From Amycolatopsis granulosa (lineage in GTDB: Bacteria; Actinomycetota; Actinomycetes; Mycobacteriales; Pseudonocardiaceae), in NCBI RefSeq assembly GCF_011758745.1, contig NZ_JAANOV010000001.1, positions 4,960,001 to 5,024,000 on the forward strand: a stretch of 64,000 nucleotides of DNA. The letters run 5' to 3'. Below, one piece after another: positions 8,935 through 17,604 of the stretch; positions within the stretch are counted from its first letter, which is position 1; each line of letters starts with the position of its first letter. A model generated the notes under the pieces. That model was given only the letters and a program-made list of their open reading frames with translations, was not told the DNA's origin and did no database searches. The translations under genes were made by a program, and so were the position numbers.

Positions 8935-9824
8935 CGACAAGGACCACAACGGCCACCACGACCGCGACGACCATGACGACCACGGCACTGCCCCCGCTGG
9001 ACCGGGCGCCGCTACGCCGACGTCGCCGCCGCGCGATCGCGGTCCAGGTCGCCTGCATCCTGGTCAGCCTGTTCATGCTCGTGCCGATGATCCTGATCGG
9101 GCTGGCCGCGGTGTCCTCGCCGCAGGCACTGCTGGAGTTCCCGAAGCCGCTGATCCCCAGCAGCTTCTCCGCCGACACGCTGCTCGCGTTCATCCAGGCC
9201 ACCGGAACCGTTCCGGCGCTGGGCAATTCGCTGCTGACCGGCATCTACACCGTGGTGCTGTCGGTGCTCGTCGGCGCCCCGGCCGGATACGCGCTGGCCC
9301 GCCAGGTCTTCCGCGGCAAGGACGCCTACCAGGTGTTCATGCTGCTGGCCCGCGCGCTGCCGATCGTCGTGCTGTCCGTGCCGCTGGCCACGATGTTCCT
9401 GAACTCCGGCGTCTACGACACGGTGTTCTCGGTGACGCTGCTGCACACCACGCTCGCCATGCCGACGACCGTGCTGATCAGCGCGAGCATCTTCGTGTCG
9501 GTGCCCGCCGACGTCGAGGAAGCCGCCCGGGTGTTCGGCTGCGGCCGGTTCGAGGCGGCGCGCCGGGTCGTGGTCCCGCTCGCGCTGCCCGGCCTCGCCG
9601 CGTCGTCGATCTTCACGTTCGTGTTGTCCTGGAACGAGATCCTCGGCGCCGCCGTGATCACACTGGGGCACCGGACACTGCCGGCCCAGGTGCTGGCCTC
9701 GCTCGGGGAGGCGCCGCAGGCGTACCGGTTCGCCGGTGGCTTCGCGCTGATCCTGCCCGCGCTGGTGTTCATCCTCGTGATGCGCCGGTACCTGGTGAAC
9801 ATGTGGGGGACCACGCTGCGATGA
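8931..9824 (+). CDS. ABC sugar importer permease, MalG/UgpE-like
   Basis: The second channel subunit, 297 residues, with about six transmembrane segments. The EAA loop (EEAARVFGCGRFEAARRVVVPLALPG) lies near residue 200. The overlapping GTG at 8931 gives an odd N-terminal stretch made almost only of Thr, Ala and Arg (about residues 2-19). The ATG at 8973 is an alternative start that would remove most of it. The GTGA overlap favours the longer form. Confidence 0.87.
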   Translation: MTTRTTTATTTATTMTTTALPPLDRAPLRRRRRRAIAVQVACILVSLFMLVPMILIGLAAVSSPQALLEFPKPLIPSSFSADTLLAFIQATGTVPALGNSLLTGIYTVVLSVLVGAPAGYALARQVFRGKDAYQVFMLLARALPIVVLSVPLATMFLNSGVYDTVFSVTLLHTTLAMPTTVLISASIFVSVPADVEEAARVFGCGRFEAARRVVVPLALPGLAASSIFTFVLSWNEILGAAVITLGHRTLPAQVLASLGEAPQAYRFAGGFALILPALVFILVMRRYLVNMWGTTLR

Positions 9825-9833
9825 GGGAGCACA

Positions 9834-10910
9834 ATGGCTGAGGTCGTCCTGCACGAGCTCGTGAAGACCTACCCGGGCGGCACCACCCGCGCCACCGACG
9901 AGGTGTCGCTGCACGTGGCCGACGGCGAGTTCATGGTCCTGCTCGGCCCGTCCGGCTGCGGCAAGACCACGCTGCTGCGGATGGTCGCCGGCCTGGAGAC
10001 ACCGGATGCGGGCCAGATCGTCATCGGCGGCCGGGACGTCACCTACCTGGAACCGCGGCGGCGCAACCTGTCCATGGTCTTCCAGTCCTACGCGGTGTTC
10101 CCGAACAAGAAGGTCGCCGACAACATCGGCTTTGGCCTGCGGGTGCACGGGGTGCCGGCGGACGAGGTGCGCAAGAAGGTCGAGTGGGCGGCGGAGCTGC
10201 TGCAGCTCACGCCCTACCTGGACCGGTACCCGGCGAAGCTGTCCGGCGGCCAGCGGCAACGCGTCGCGGTGGCGCGCGCGATCGTGATGGACGCCGACGT
10301 GCTGCTGATGGACGAGCCGCTGTCCAACTTGGACGCCCTGCTCCGGCTGTCGTTCCGGGCCGAGCTGAAGAAGCTGGTCAACGAGATCGGCGTGACCACC
10401 CTGTACGTCACGCACGACCAGGTCGAGGCGCTGTCGCTGGGGGACCGGGTCGCGGTCATGCGGGACGGGCGCATCGCGCAGTGCGGTGACCCGGTTGCCG
10501 TCTACACCGAACCCGCGGACGAGTTCGTCGGCGGCTTCCTGGGCAGCCCGCCGATGAACTTCCTCACCGGGACCGTCACCGGCGACGGGACGCGGATCGA
10601 CCTCGGCGGCCAGACACTGCCCATTCCGCGGGCACTGGAGACCTTCCGCGGCCGGGAACTGCGGCTGGGCATCCGGCCCGAATCGATCGTCGTGAACCCG
10701 GAGGGGGACGGCCTGCGCGGCGAGGTGCAGGTGTTCGAACCGCTCGGCTCCGCTTCCCTGCTCACCACCGAGCTGTGCGGCCAGGTGCTGAAGGTGCGGG
10801 CACCGGCGAGTTTCCGCGCCGAGCCCGGTCAGACCTTGCGCCTGGGCCTGCCACCGGAACAGTGCCGGTGGTACGACCCGGAAACCCAGCTCCTGCTGGC
10901 GGCGGGGTAG
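9834..10910 (+). CDS. ABC importer ATPase, MalK/UgpC/MsmX type
   Basis: Energises the importer, 358 residues. Walker A is GPSGCGKTT (about 38-46), the signature is LSGGQRQR, Walker B is VLLMDEPLSNLDALLR, and the switch His is in THDQVE. A C-terminal TOBE/OB domain (about 235-358) is of the kind that can bind regulatory proteins in MalK. The start lies 9 bp after the second permease stop, and the gene is followed by the GH63-like gene after 3 bp. Confidence 0.92.
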   Translation: MAEVVLHELVKTYPGGTTRATDEVSLHVADGEFMVLLGPSGCGKTTLLRMVAGLETPDAGQIVIGGRDVTYLEPRRRNLSMVFQSYAVFPNKKVADNIGFGLRVHGVPADEVRKKVEWAAELLQLTPYLDRYPAKLSGGQRQRVAVARAIVMDADVLLMDEPLSNLDALLRLSFRAELKKLVNEIGVTTLYVTHDQVEALSLGDRVAVMRDGRIAQCGDPVAVYTEPADEFVGGFLGSPPMNFLTGTVTGDGTRIDLGGQTLPIPRALETFRGRELRLGIRPESIVVNPEGDGLRGEVQVFEPLGSASLLTTELCGQVLKVRAPASFRAEPGQTLRLGLPPEQCRWYDPETQLLLAAG

Positions 10911-10913
10911 CAC

Positions 10914-12302
10914 GTGGACGTCACCAACCGTGCCGGAGGACCCTCCGGCGGCAGAAGGCCGGCCCGCTACGCCAGCGCCACCCTGGCCGCGCGGGCCGCC
11001 CGCGTGCTGCGGGACAACGACACCGGTGCGGTGATCACCGCCGCGCCACGGCTCTACCCGCACATGTGGAGCTGGGACGCGGCGTTCATCTCCGTCGGCC
11101 TCGCCCGGCTGGACCTGCCGCGCGCGATCGCGGAACTGGAGACCCTGTTCCGGGCGCAGTGGCGCAACGGCATGGTGCCGCACATCGTCTTCACCGGCGA
11201 CGAGGACGCGTACTTCCCCGGCCCGGACCGCTGGGGCACCGACGCGGCCGCCGACGGACCGCGCGGCGTCCGCACCTCCGGGATCTGCCAGCCGCCGGTG
11301 CACGCGATCGCCGTGCAGCGGATCCTCGAGGTCGCCCGCGCCTCCGGACCGCAGGAGCGGGCCGAGGCGGAACGGTTCGGCCGGTCGATCTGGCCGGCGC
11401 TGTACTCCTGGCACCGCTGGCTGGTCGAGTACCGCACCCCGGGGCCCAGCGGCCTGATCGCGATCGTGCACGGCTGGGAGTCCGGAATGGACAACTCGCC
11501 GCGCTGGGACCTGCCCTACGCGGCCGTGCGGCCCGGTGACGAGCTGCCTCCGTACGTGCGCAAGGACGTGCGGATCGTCGGTGACCCGACCGAGCGGCCG
11601 ACCGACCAGGAGTACGACCGCTACCTGTGGCTCATCGAGGAGATGCGCCGCGCCGGCTACGACCAGCGGGAGGTCGTCCGCGACTCCAGCTTCCTCGTCG
11701 GCGACGTGTTCATCACCGCGCTGTTCGCGGTGTCCTGCGACGTGCTGGCGGAGCTGGGCGCCGAGTTCGGCCGGCCCTCCTCGCAGCTGGCGGACCTGGC
11801 GGAGTGGGCCTCCCGGGCACGGGACGCGGTGGCGGCGAGCTGCCACCCGGTGTCCGGCATGGCCCGCGACCGCGACCTGCGCGCCGGCCGCTGGCTGGAC
11901 ACGGAGACCATCGCCGGGTTCGCTCCGCTGCTGTGCGGGGCAGCGCCGGACGAGGTGCAGCTGCGCCTGCTGTCGCTGCTGGACGGCGACCGCTGGTGCG
12001 GGCACCCGGACCTGCTGGCACCGGTGCCGCCGTCGGTCTCGCCGATGCGCCCCGGCTTCAACCCGCGCCAGTACTGGCGCGGTCCACAGTGGCCGGTCAT
12101 CGCCTGGTTGTTCGGGTGGGCGTTCGAACGCCGCGGGTGGCACGAGCGCGCGCGCACGCTGCGGGCGGCCGGGCTGCGCCTGACCGGCGACGGCGCGTTC
12201 GGGGAGTACTACGAACCGTTCACCGGCGAGCCGCTCGGCAGCACCGACCAGTCCTGGACCGCGGCGGTCGTGCTCGACTGGCTCTGCGACGACGACGGCT
12301 GA
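10914..12302 (+). CDS. GH63-like glycoside hydrolase, candidate glucosylglycerate/mannosylglycerate hydrolase
   Basis: A 462-residue (alpha/alpha)6-barrel-type hydrolase. Blocks typical of the MGH/GgH branch of GH63 are YPHMWSWDAAF near residue 43, GWESGMDNSPRWD near residue 187, FNPRQYWRGPQWP near residue 382 and GEYYEPFTGEPLGSTDQSWTAA near residue 426. The Asp in WSWDAAF or in GMDNSPRWD and the Glu in GEYYEP are the likely acid/base pair. No signal peptide is seen, so it acts in the cytoplasm on what the importer brings in. It is the last gene of the operon, starting at a GTG 3 bp after the ATPase stop. The exact substrate is inferred, not shown. Confidence 0.8.
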   Translation: MDVTNRAGGPSGGRRPARYASATLAARAARVLRDNDTGAVITAAPRLYPHMWSWDAAFISVGLARLDLPRAIAELETLFRAQWRNGMVPHIVFTGDEDAYFPGPDRWGTDAAADGPRGVRTSGICQPPVHAIAVQRILEVARASGPQERAEAERFGRSIWPALYSWHRWLVEYRTPGPSGLIAIVHGWESGMDNSPRWDLPYAAVRPGDELPPYVRKDVRIVGDPTERPTDQEYDRYLWLIEEMRRAGYDQREVVRDSSFLVGDVFITALFAVSCDVLAELGAEFGRPSSQLADLAEWASRARDAVAASCHPVSGMARDRDLRAGRWLDTETIAGFAPLLCGAAPDEVQLRLLSLLDGDRWCGHPDLLAPVPPSVSPMRPGFNPRQYWRGPQWPVIAWLFGWAFERRGWHERARTLRAAGLRLTGDGAFGEYYEPFTGEPLGSTDQSWTAAVVLDWLCDDDG

Positions 12303-12308
12303 CACCGG

Positions 12309-13631
12309 TCACCAGACGCTGCCGGTACCACCGAGCTCGAGGCGGCCGTCGCGCATCTCGAACACGGCGCCGTCGGTGAGGTTGCGTGGCAGCGGCGCGT
12401 CCCGGGGGCGCCAGAGGGGCACCGCCAGGGGCGCGGACCAGACCTCGTCCCGCCCGTCCACCCGGAATCCCAGCGAGATCTCGTAGGTGCCCGAGCTGAC
12501 CGAGGCCAGCGCCACGTGGAAGCGTTCGGCACCGCCGGGCTCGATCGTCCTGGACAGCGCGTAGTCACGGCGTTCCCCGGCTCGCGCGCCGAGCACCACC
12601 GCGTACACCTCCGATGCCGGCCGCATCGCCGGCAGCCGGAGGTGGTGGTCGTAGGAGAACCCGGACTCGTCGAGCCAGAGCGGATCCGACCCGAGTTCCG
12701 TGCGGGCGATCTCGCGAATCTCCCCGTCGGGAGTCTCGTGGGTGCCTTCGACGACGACCCGCACCGGCAGCCGGTCCAGCGGCGGGCCGAGGCTGAGCCA
12801 GTGGCGCGCGATCGGCGGCCGGTCCCGCTCGGCGTCGGAGAGCAGGACCCGGTACTCCGGCGACCGGCGGACCTCGTCGTCCCCGTCCCGGCCTGATCCG
12901 GCGAGCGCGTCGAGGAGTTCCCGTCGGCGCCGCCGCAGCTCGCTGATCGTGGCGGCGAGGGCGGCGTCCGGTTCGAGGGTGAGCACGGTCGTGGTGGCGC
13001 CCGGACCGACCACCGGTGCGGTGCCGGTGGCGCGGGCGCCGAACAGGTCCGGCAGCAGCGGATCGGCGAGCCGCAGCCGTACGTTCCGGGCGGGGCCCCA
13101 GCCGGTGTTGTGCACCCGCACGCTCAGTGCTCCCCGCACCACCCGCTGGTCGAGCGACAGCACCGGCGTCCGGTCCAGGGTGAACGCCGCCACCCGTACC
13201 GAGAAGGCGTCCAGGACGGCGGTGGCGTCACCCCGGTTGACGAACTTGCAGTCGATCGCGCCCACCGCGAACCGCTGTCCGATCACCTCGAACCGGGCGG
13301 GCTCCGCCGGTTCGGACAGCGCCGGGTCGAGCGAGGTGCTGACGAGCGAGACCGCCGACCGCTTGAGCGGCGGGCGCAGCCGGACGAGGGCGGTGAGCAC
13401 GAAACCGGCGAACCCCAGCACCACGGCCAGCACGGCCAGCCAGAACACCTTCGAGACGATCGAGTCGACCACCGCGAACGTGTCGCTCGACTGGAGCGGG
13501 GTCAGCACCGGCAGGCCGAGCACCTGCTCGTAGATCAGGTACAGGATCAGCGCCGTCAGCCCGGCAAGGGTGAGCGGCGTCCGCAACCGGCCGGCGACCC
13601 GGACGAGACTTTCGAGGTGGTTCCCCTCCAT
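12309..13631 (-). CDS. membrane-anchored protein of unknown function
   Basis: 440 residues. Two hydrophobic segments near the N-terminus (about 18-36 and 62-85) anchor a large domain that follows them and is rich in beta structure. Inside it I see repeated patterns such as LSVRVHNTGWGPARNVRLRL, resembling immunoglobulin-like or CARDB-type folds, and a short charged helix (SELRRRRRELLDAL) near residue 220. I do not recognise a family. It converges with the GH63-like gene (6-bp gap) and lies downstream of the gluABCD terminator, so it is probably transcribed on its own. Confidence 0.7.
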   Translation of the reverse strand: MEGNHLESLVRVAGRLRTPLTLAGLTALILYLIYEQVLGLPVLTPLQSSDTFAVVDSIVSKVFWLAVLAVVLGFAGFVLTALVRLRPPLKRSAVSLVSTSLDPALSEPAEPARFEVIGQRFAVGAIDCKFVNRGDATAVLDAFSVRVAAFTLDRTPVLSLDQRVVRGALSVRVHNTGWGPARNVRLRLADPLLPDLFGARATGTAPVVGPGATTTVLTLEPDAALAATISELRRRRRELLDALAGSGRDGDDEVRRSPEYRVLLSDAERDRPPIARHWLSLGPPLDRLPVRVVVEGTHETPDGEIREIARTELGSDPLWLDESGFSYDHHLRLPAMRPASEVYAVVLGARAGERRDYALSRTIEPGGAERFHVALASVSSGTYEISLGFRVDGRDEVWSAPLAVPLWRPRDAPLPRNLTDGAVFEMRDGRLELGGTGSVW

Positions 13632-13674
13632 GATCCGATGCTATCGGCGGATCGGGCGCGCACGGGGGCGAACA

Positions 13675-13718
13675 GCGGAACGGGGGCGCGGCGATCCCTC
13701 GCCACGCCCCCGTTCCGC
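13675..13718 (-). terminator. strong hairpin after gluD
   Basis: A perfect 14-bp stem (13675-13688 with 13705-13718) has a further GGCGA/TCGCC stem in its loop. It lies just after the gluD stop on the minus strand and has no T tract, as is usual in actinobacteria. It should end the gluABCD transcript. Confidence 0.75.
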
Positions 13719-13727
13719 GCGCGGGGA

Positions 13728-14588
13728 TCAGGCCACGCCCACGACGTCCTCGGTCGCCGGCGGGCGTTCGGTCTCCACGTGCTTCTTGCTGCGCCGCTGG
13801 CGGCGTTCGATGAAGTTGGCCAGCGCGGTGAGCAGCAGGCACAGCGCGATGTAGATCGCCGCGACCACGATCGTCGACGGGACGATCGGCCGGCTGAACG
13901 CGCCCTGCGAACCGATGTAGCGCGCGTAGTACAGCAGCTCCGGGTAGGTCACCAGGAAGCCCAGCGCGGTGTCCTTGAGCAGCACCACGAGCTGGCTGAT
14001 GATCGTCGGCAGCATCGAGCGGATCGCCTGCGGGATCAGGACGAGCGTCATCACCTGGGTCTTGCCCATGCCCAGCGCGTAGGCCGCCTCGCTCTGCCCC
14101 TTCGGCAGCGCCTGGATACCGGCGCGGAACACCTCCGCGAGCACCGAACCGTTGTAGAGGGTCAGGCCGAGCACCACCGCGGCGAACGGCGGCAGGGTCA
14201 CGCCCAGGGCCGGGGCGCCGTAGTAGAAGAGGAACATCAGGATCAGCAGCGGAATGGCGCGGAAGAACTCGACGATGAACGTCGAGATGCCCCGCGCCCA
14301 CGCGTGGTCCGACAGCCGGCCGGCGGCGAAGATCGCACCGAACACCAGCGCCAGCACGGCGCCGAGCGCGAACGCCTTGACCGTCGCCAGCAGCGCGGTC
14401 ACCAGGTCACGCTGGACCTGCGCGTACTGCAGCCACTGCCACTTGCGGGCGGTGAACTGCCCGCTGTCGTAGAAGCGGTAGACGATGTAGGTGAGGATCG
14501 CCACCACGACCACGATCCCGAGCACCGCCATCAGCCGGTGCCGCATGCGGGCCTTGGGGCCGGGAACATCGAACAGGACGTTGCTCAT
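13728..14588 (-). CDS. gluD: glutamate ABC transporter permease GluD
   Basis: Channel subunit of the glutamate importer (HAAT/PAAT family), 286 residues. After a basic N-terminus there are about five transmembrane segments. The EAA-type loop GQSEAAYALGMGKTQVMTLVLIPQAIRSMLP lies near residue 180. The C-terminus is basic (RRQRRSKKHVE). I chose the ATG at 14588 because it overlaps the gluC stop (ATGA) and matches the family start. It is the last gene of the operon and is followed by a strong hairpin. Confidence 0.9.
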   Translation of the reverse strand: MSNVLFDVPGPKARMRHRLMAVLGIVVVVAILTYIVYRFYDSGQFTARKWQWLQYAQVQRDLVTALLATVKAFALGAVLALVFGAIFAAGRLSDHAWARGISTFIVEFFRAIPLLILMFLFYYGAPALGVTLPPFAAVVLGLTLYNGSVLAEVFRAGIQALPKGQSEAAYALGMGKTQVMTLVLIPQAIRSMLPTIISQLVVLLKDTALGFLVTYPELLYYARYIGSQGAFSRPIVPSTIVVAAIYIALCLLLTALANFIERRQRRSKKHVETERPPATEDVVGVA

Positions 14589-15232
14589 CGCGCCACGCTC
14601 CAGCGCCTTTCGAGAGCCCGCTGCGCGAACGACAGGATCGCGACCAGGATGATGAAGCCGAGCGCGACCCACAGCAGGCCGATCAGCTGGTTGTCGCCGC
14701 GCTCGGACAGGTACTGGCGGATCGCGCCGGCTTCGGTGACCGAGAACCCGGCGGCGATCGTGGTGTTCTTCAGCATGCCGATCAGCGTGCTCATCAGCGG
14801 TGGCACCACCGAGCGGATCGCCTGCGGCAGGACGATCTGGCCGAGGATCTGGCTGAACGTCAGGCCGAGCGCACGGGCGGCCTCGGCCTGCCCGACCGGC
14901 ACCGTGTTGATGCCCGAGCGCACCACCTCGCAGATGAACGCCGACGTGTAGATGGTCAGCGCCACCGCGGCGGCGGTGAAGTAGGACAGCTCAAGGATCT
15001 CGAGCAGCGGATAGGCGAACACGAGGAACACGAAGACCAGCGTCAGCGGTGTGTTCCGCAGCAGCGTCACGTAGGTGGCGCCGATGGCGCGGAACACCGG
15101 CACCGGGCTGACCCGCAGGCCGGCCAGGAACGTGCCGAAGATCAGGCTGGCCACCCCTGAGATCAGGAACAGCTTGATCGTGGTCCAGAAGAACGGACCG
15201 TAGAGGTCCAGGTTGTCGAGCAGGACGTCCAT
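14585..15232 (-). CDS. gluC: glutamate ABC transporter permease GluC
   Basis: A 215-residue permease with about five transmembrane segments and the conserved loop VGQAEAARALGLTFSQILGQIVLPQAIRSVVP. The ATG at 15232 has a GGGGAAGG ribosome site and gives the family length; longer openings upstream are not needed. It pairs with GluD. A hairpin in the 84-bp space after gluB may lower its expression relative to gluB. Confidence 0.9.
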   Translation of the reverse strand: MDVLLDNLDLYGPFFWTTIKLFLISGVASLIFGTFLAGLRVSPVPVFRAIGATYVTLLRNTPLTLVFVFLVFAYPLLEILELSYFTAAAVALTIYTSAFICEVVRSGINTVPVGQAEAARALGLTFSQILGQIVLPQAIRSVVPPLMSTLIGMLKNTTIAAGFSVTEAGAIRQYLSERGDNQLIGLLWVALGFIILVAILSFAQRALERRWSVAR

Positions 15233-15275
15233 CGAGCCTTCCCCGCCGCGGTTGGTGAATGGGTGCACAGGGAGC

Positions 15276-15305
15276 GGCCGGTGAGCGCGAGCGCGCTCAC
15301 CGGCC
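15276..15305 (-). terminator. intercistronic hairpin between gluB and gluC
   Basis: A perfect 13-bp GC-rich stem (15276-15288 with 15293-15305) with a 4-nt loop lies 11 bp after the gluB stop. Hairpins in this position in binding-protein operons often stabilise or partly terminate the mRNA so that the binding protein is made in excess. Confidence 0.55.
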
Positions 15306-15316
15306 ACAACGGATGG

Positions 15317-16231
15317 TCAGTAACGCTGGATCGCCGGCGGCTGGGCGGGCGAACCCGACTTGCCCAAGGTGGCGTCGTAGATCTTCTGCCACGTGCCGTT
15401 GTCGATGGCGGCCTGGAGCAGGTCGTCGATCTTGCCGCGCAGGGCGGCGTCGTCGTGGTTCAGGCCGATGCCGTAGGGCTCCTGCGAGAACGTCTTGCCG
15501 ACGACCTTGAGGTTGTCCGGGTCCTGCGCGGCGAAGCCCTTGAGGATCGCGTCGTCGGTGGTGACGGCGTCGACCTCCTTGGTCAGCAGCTTGTCCACGC
15601 ACTGCGAGTACTTCTGGAACTCGACGATGTTGCCCGGCTCGGTGAGCTGCTGGTCACGGACGCGCTGGATCGGGGTCGACCCGGTCACCGAGCAGACCTT
15701 CTTGCCCTTCAGGGTCTCCGGACCGGTGATCGAGGTGTCGTCCTTGCGCACCAGGAGGTCCTGGCCGGCCATGAAGTACGGGCCGGCGAAGGAGACCTGC
15801 TGCTTGCGCTTGTCGGTGATGGTGTAGGTGCCGACGTAGTAGTCGACGTTGCCGTTGCTGATCGCGGCCTCACGCGCGGCCGAGTCGACCGTGGTGAAGT
15901 TGATCTTGCTCTCGTCGAAGCCGAGACCCGCGGCGACCATCTTGGCGATCTCGATGTCGAAACCCTGGAACTTGCCGGTCGTGGGGTCCTTCAGGCCCAG
16001 GCCCGGCTGGTCGTCCTTGACGCCGATGGTCAGCTTGCCGGCGCCCTTGACGCGGGCGAAGGTCGGCGAACCGGCCACGTCGACGTTCTGCGCGACGGTG
16101 TAGGTCGGCAGCGCGGCGGCGTTCGAGCCGGTGTCGCCGGTGCCGGAGCCGGAGGGGGTGCCCTCCTTGCCGCAGGCGGTCAGCGTCAGGGCGCCGACGA
16201 GCAGCCCCGCTGCCAGGGTGCGGATCTTCAT
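15317..16231 (-). CDS. gluB: glutamate-binding lipoprotein GluB
   Basis: Extracytoplasmic receptor (SBP family 3) for glutamate, 304 residues. The signal peptide ends in a lipobox LTAC with Cys at about residue 20, followed by a Gly/Ser/Thr linker. The SBP3 pattern GFDIEIAKMVAAGLG and the C-terminal GTWQKIYDATLG are clear. It lies between gluA and gluC, as in other actinobacterial glu operons. Confidence 0.92.
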   Translation of the reverse strand: MKIRTLAAGLLVGALTLTACGKEGTPSGSGTGDTGSNAAALPTYTVAQNVDVAGSPTFARVKGAGKLTIGVKDDQPGLGLKDPTTGKFQGFDIEIAKMVAAGLGFDESKINFTTVDSAAREAAISNGNVDYYVGTYTITDKRKQQVSFAGPYFMAGQDLLVRKDDTSITGPETLKGKKVCSVTGSTPIQRVRDQQLTEPGNIVEFQKYSQCVDKLLTKEVDAVTTDDAILKGFAAQDPDNLKVVGKTFSQEPYGIGLNHDDAALRGKIDDLLQAAIDNGTWQKIYDATLGKSGSPAQPPAIQRY

Positions 16232-16283
16232 CTGGATTCCTGTTCTCCCGGGATCAGGCGGCGCACGCGCCGCGGGAACTGAA

Positions 16284-17039
16284 CTAGTGCGTCAGGATCT
16301 TGCCGAGGAAGTCCTTGGCGCGGTCCGACCTCGGCTTGGTGAAGAACTCGTCCGGCGTGGTGTCCTCGACGATCTCGCCGTCGGCCATGAACACCACCCG
16401 GTTCGCGGCGCGGCGGGCGAAGCCCATCTCGTGGGTCACCACGAGCATGGTCATGCCCTCGCGGGCCAGCCCGGTCATGGTGTCCAGCACCTCCTGGACC
16501 ATCTCCGGGTCCAGTGCCGAGGTCGGCTCGTCGAACAGCATCACCTTCGGCTTCATCGCCAGGGCGCGCGCGATCGCCGCCCGCTGCTGCTGACCCCCGG
16601 ACAGCTGCGCGGGGTACTTCTGCGCCTGGTTCGCGATGCCCACCCGGTCGAGCAGCTCCATCGCCGTCTTGCGTGCCTCGTTCTGCCTGATCCTGCGGAC
16701 CTTCACCGGCGCGAGCATCACGTTCTCGACGATGGTCTTGTGCGCGAACAGGTTGAACGACTGGAACACCATGCCGACCTCGGCCCGCAGCGCGGCCAGC
16801 GCCTTGCCCTCCGCGGGCAGCGGCTGACCGTCCACCGAGATCTCCCCGGAATCGATCGGTTCCAGCCGGTTGATCGCGCGGCACAGCGTGGACTTGCCGG
16901 AGCCGGACGGCCCGAGGACCACCACGACCTGGCCCTGCGGCACCTCCAGGTTGATGTCCTTGAGCACGTGCAGGTCGCCGAAGAACTTGTTCACGCCGGC
17001 AGCCCTGATCATCGCTGGTGCTGACGTAGCTGTGCTCAT
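16284..17039 (-). CDS. gluA: glutamate ABC transporter ATPase GluA
   Basis: ATPase of the importer, 251 residues. Walker A is [10 protein letters not shown], the signature [15 protein letters not shown], and Walker [15 protein letters not shown]; the switch is [12 protein letters not shown] chose the ATG at 17039 with a GGAGGG ribosome site; a start at residue 10 ([11 protein letters not shown]) is also possible. It is the first gene of gluABCD. The frame stays open far upstream, but that part shows no family similarity. Confidence 0.92.
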   Translation of the reverse strand: MSTATSAPAMIRAAGVNKFFGDLHVLKDINLEVPQGQVVVVLGPSGSGKSTLCRAINRLEPIDSGEISVDGQPLPAEGKALAALRAEVGMVFQSFNLFAHKTIVENVMLAPVKVRRIRQNEARKTAMELLDRVGIANQAQKYPAQLSGGQQQRAAIARALAMKPKVMLFDEPTSALDPEMVQEVLDTMTGLAREGMTMLVVTHEMGFARRAANRVVFMADGEIVEDTTPDEFFTKPRSDRAKDFLGKILTH

Positions 17040-17270
17040 CTGCCCTCCATAGCCCGGCTCATGCGGCGATCTAACACCGTGTGGCAACGCGGCGCCCGCA
17101 TCTCGCGGCAAACGCAACCCAGGTGTCATCCGTTCTGCCCGTTTTCCTGCGGACGGCGACCCCGGGTGCGGGTAACTGTAGTCAGGCAAGCCGCGCAGCT
17201 CGGAGGGGGTCGGTTCACTCGAACGGGGTACCGCCCTGCGCTCGGCTTCGTCGCGCTCGATACTCGGGTG

Positions 17271-17510
17271 GTGACTGTACGCAACCTGCGCACGGCGGTC
17301 GCCGCGCTCGTGCTCGCCGCGCTGTGCACCCTCGCCGTCCCGGCCCAGGCCGCACCCGGCTACTCGGTGACCCTCAAGGCCGGCCCCTACCGCACCCAGG
17401 CGGACTGCCAGGCGGTGCTGCCGTCCTGGCCCGGCCACGTCTGCACGTTCATCCCGGACCTGCTCCCCGGGCCCATTCCGGAAGGCTGGTACGTCGCGCT
17501 CCAGAGGTGA
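17271..17510 (+). CDS. small secreted protein
   Basis: 79 residues from a GTG at 17271. A short basic N-terminus, a hydrophobic core ([15 protein letters not shown]) and an AQA cleavage site near residue 25 form a standard signal peptide. The mature part is about 53 residues, starts [20 protein letters not shown] and contains two cysteines (DCQ and HVCTF) that could form one disulfide. The function is unknown. The opening upstream of the GTG has no signal-like features, so I did not extend it. Confidence 0.65.
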   Translation: MTVRNLRTAVAALVLAALCTLAVPAQAAPGYSVTLKAGPYRTQADCQAVLPSWPGHVCTFIPDLLPGPIPEGWYVALQR

Positions 17511-17556
17511 CGCGCGCGCGGCCGGGTGAACCGGCAGCGTTACGCTGGTAGCCGTC

Positions 17557-17604
17557 ATGTCTCGTCCGACCAGCGAACCTACCAGCGAACACGGTGCCCG
17601 ATGA
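17557..17604 (+). other. 15-codon upstream ORF coupled to miaB start
   Basis: ATG at 17557 reads 15 codons ([15 protein letters not shown]) and stops at a TGA that overlaps the miaB ATG (ATGA at 17601). A -10-like TACGCT at 17541-17546 would start the transcript only a few bases before this ATG. miaB has no good ribosome site of its own, so re-initiation from this short frame could matter. It may also be chance. Confidence 0.35.

Noticed and set aside
9012-12305. Very long open frame on the minus strand opposite the ATPase and GH63-like genes
   Set aside because: It is a GC-rich shadow; the translation is Arg/Gly/His/Gln-rich with no motifs, while the plus strand has clear families.
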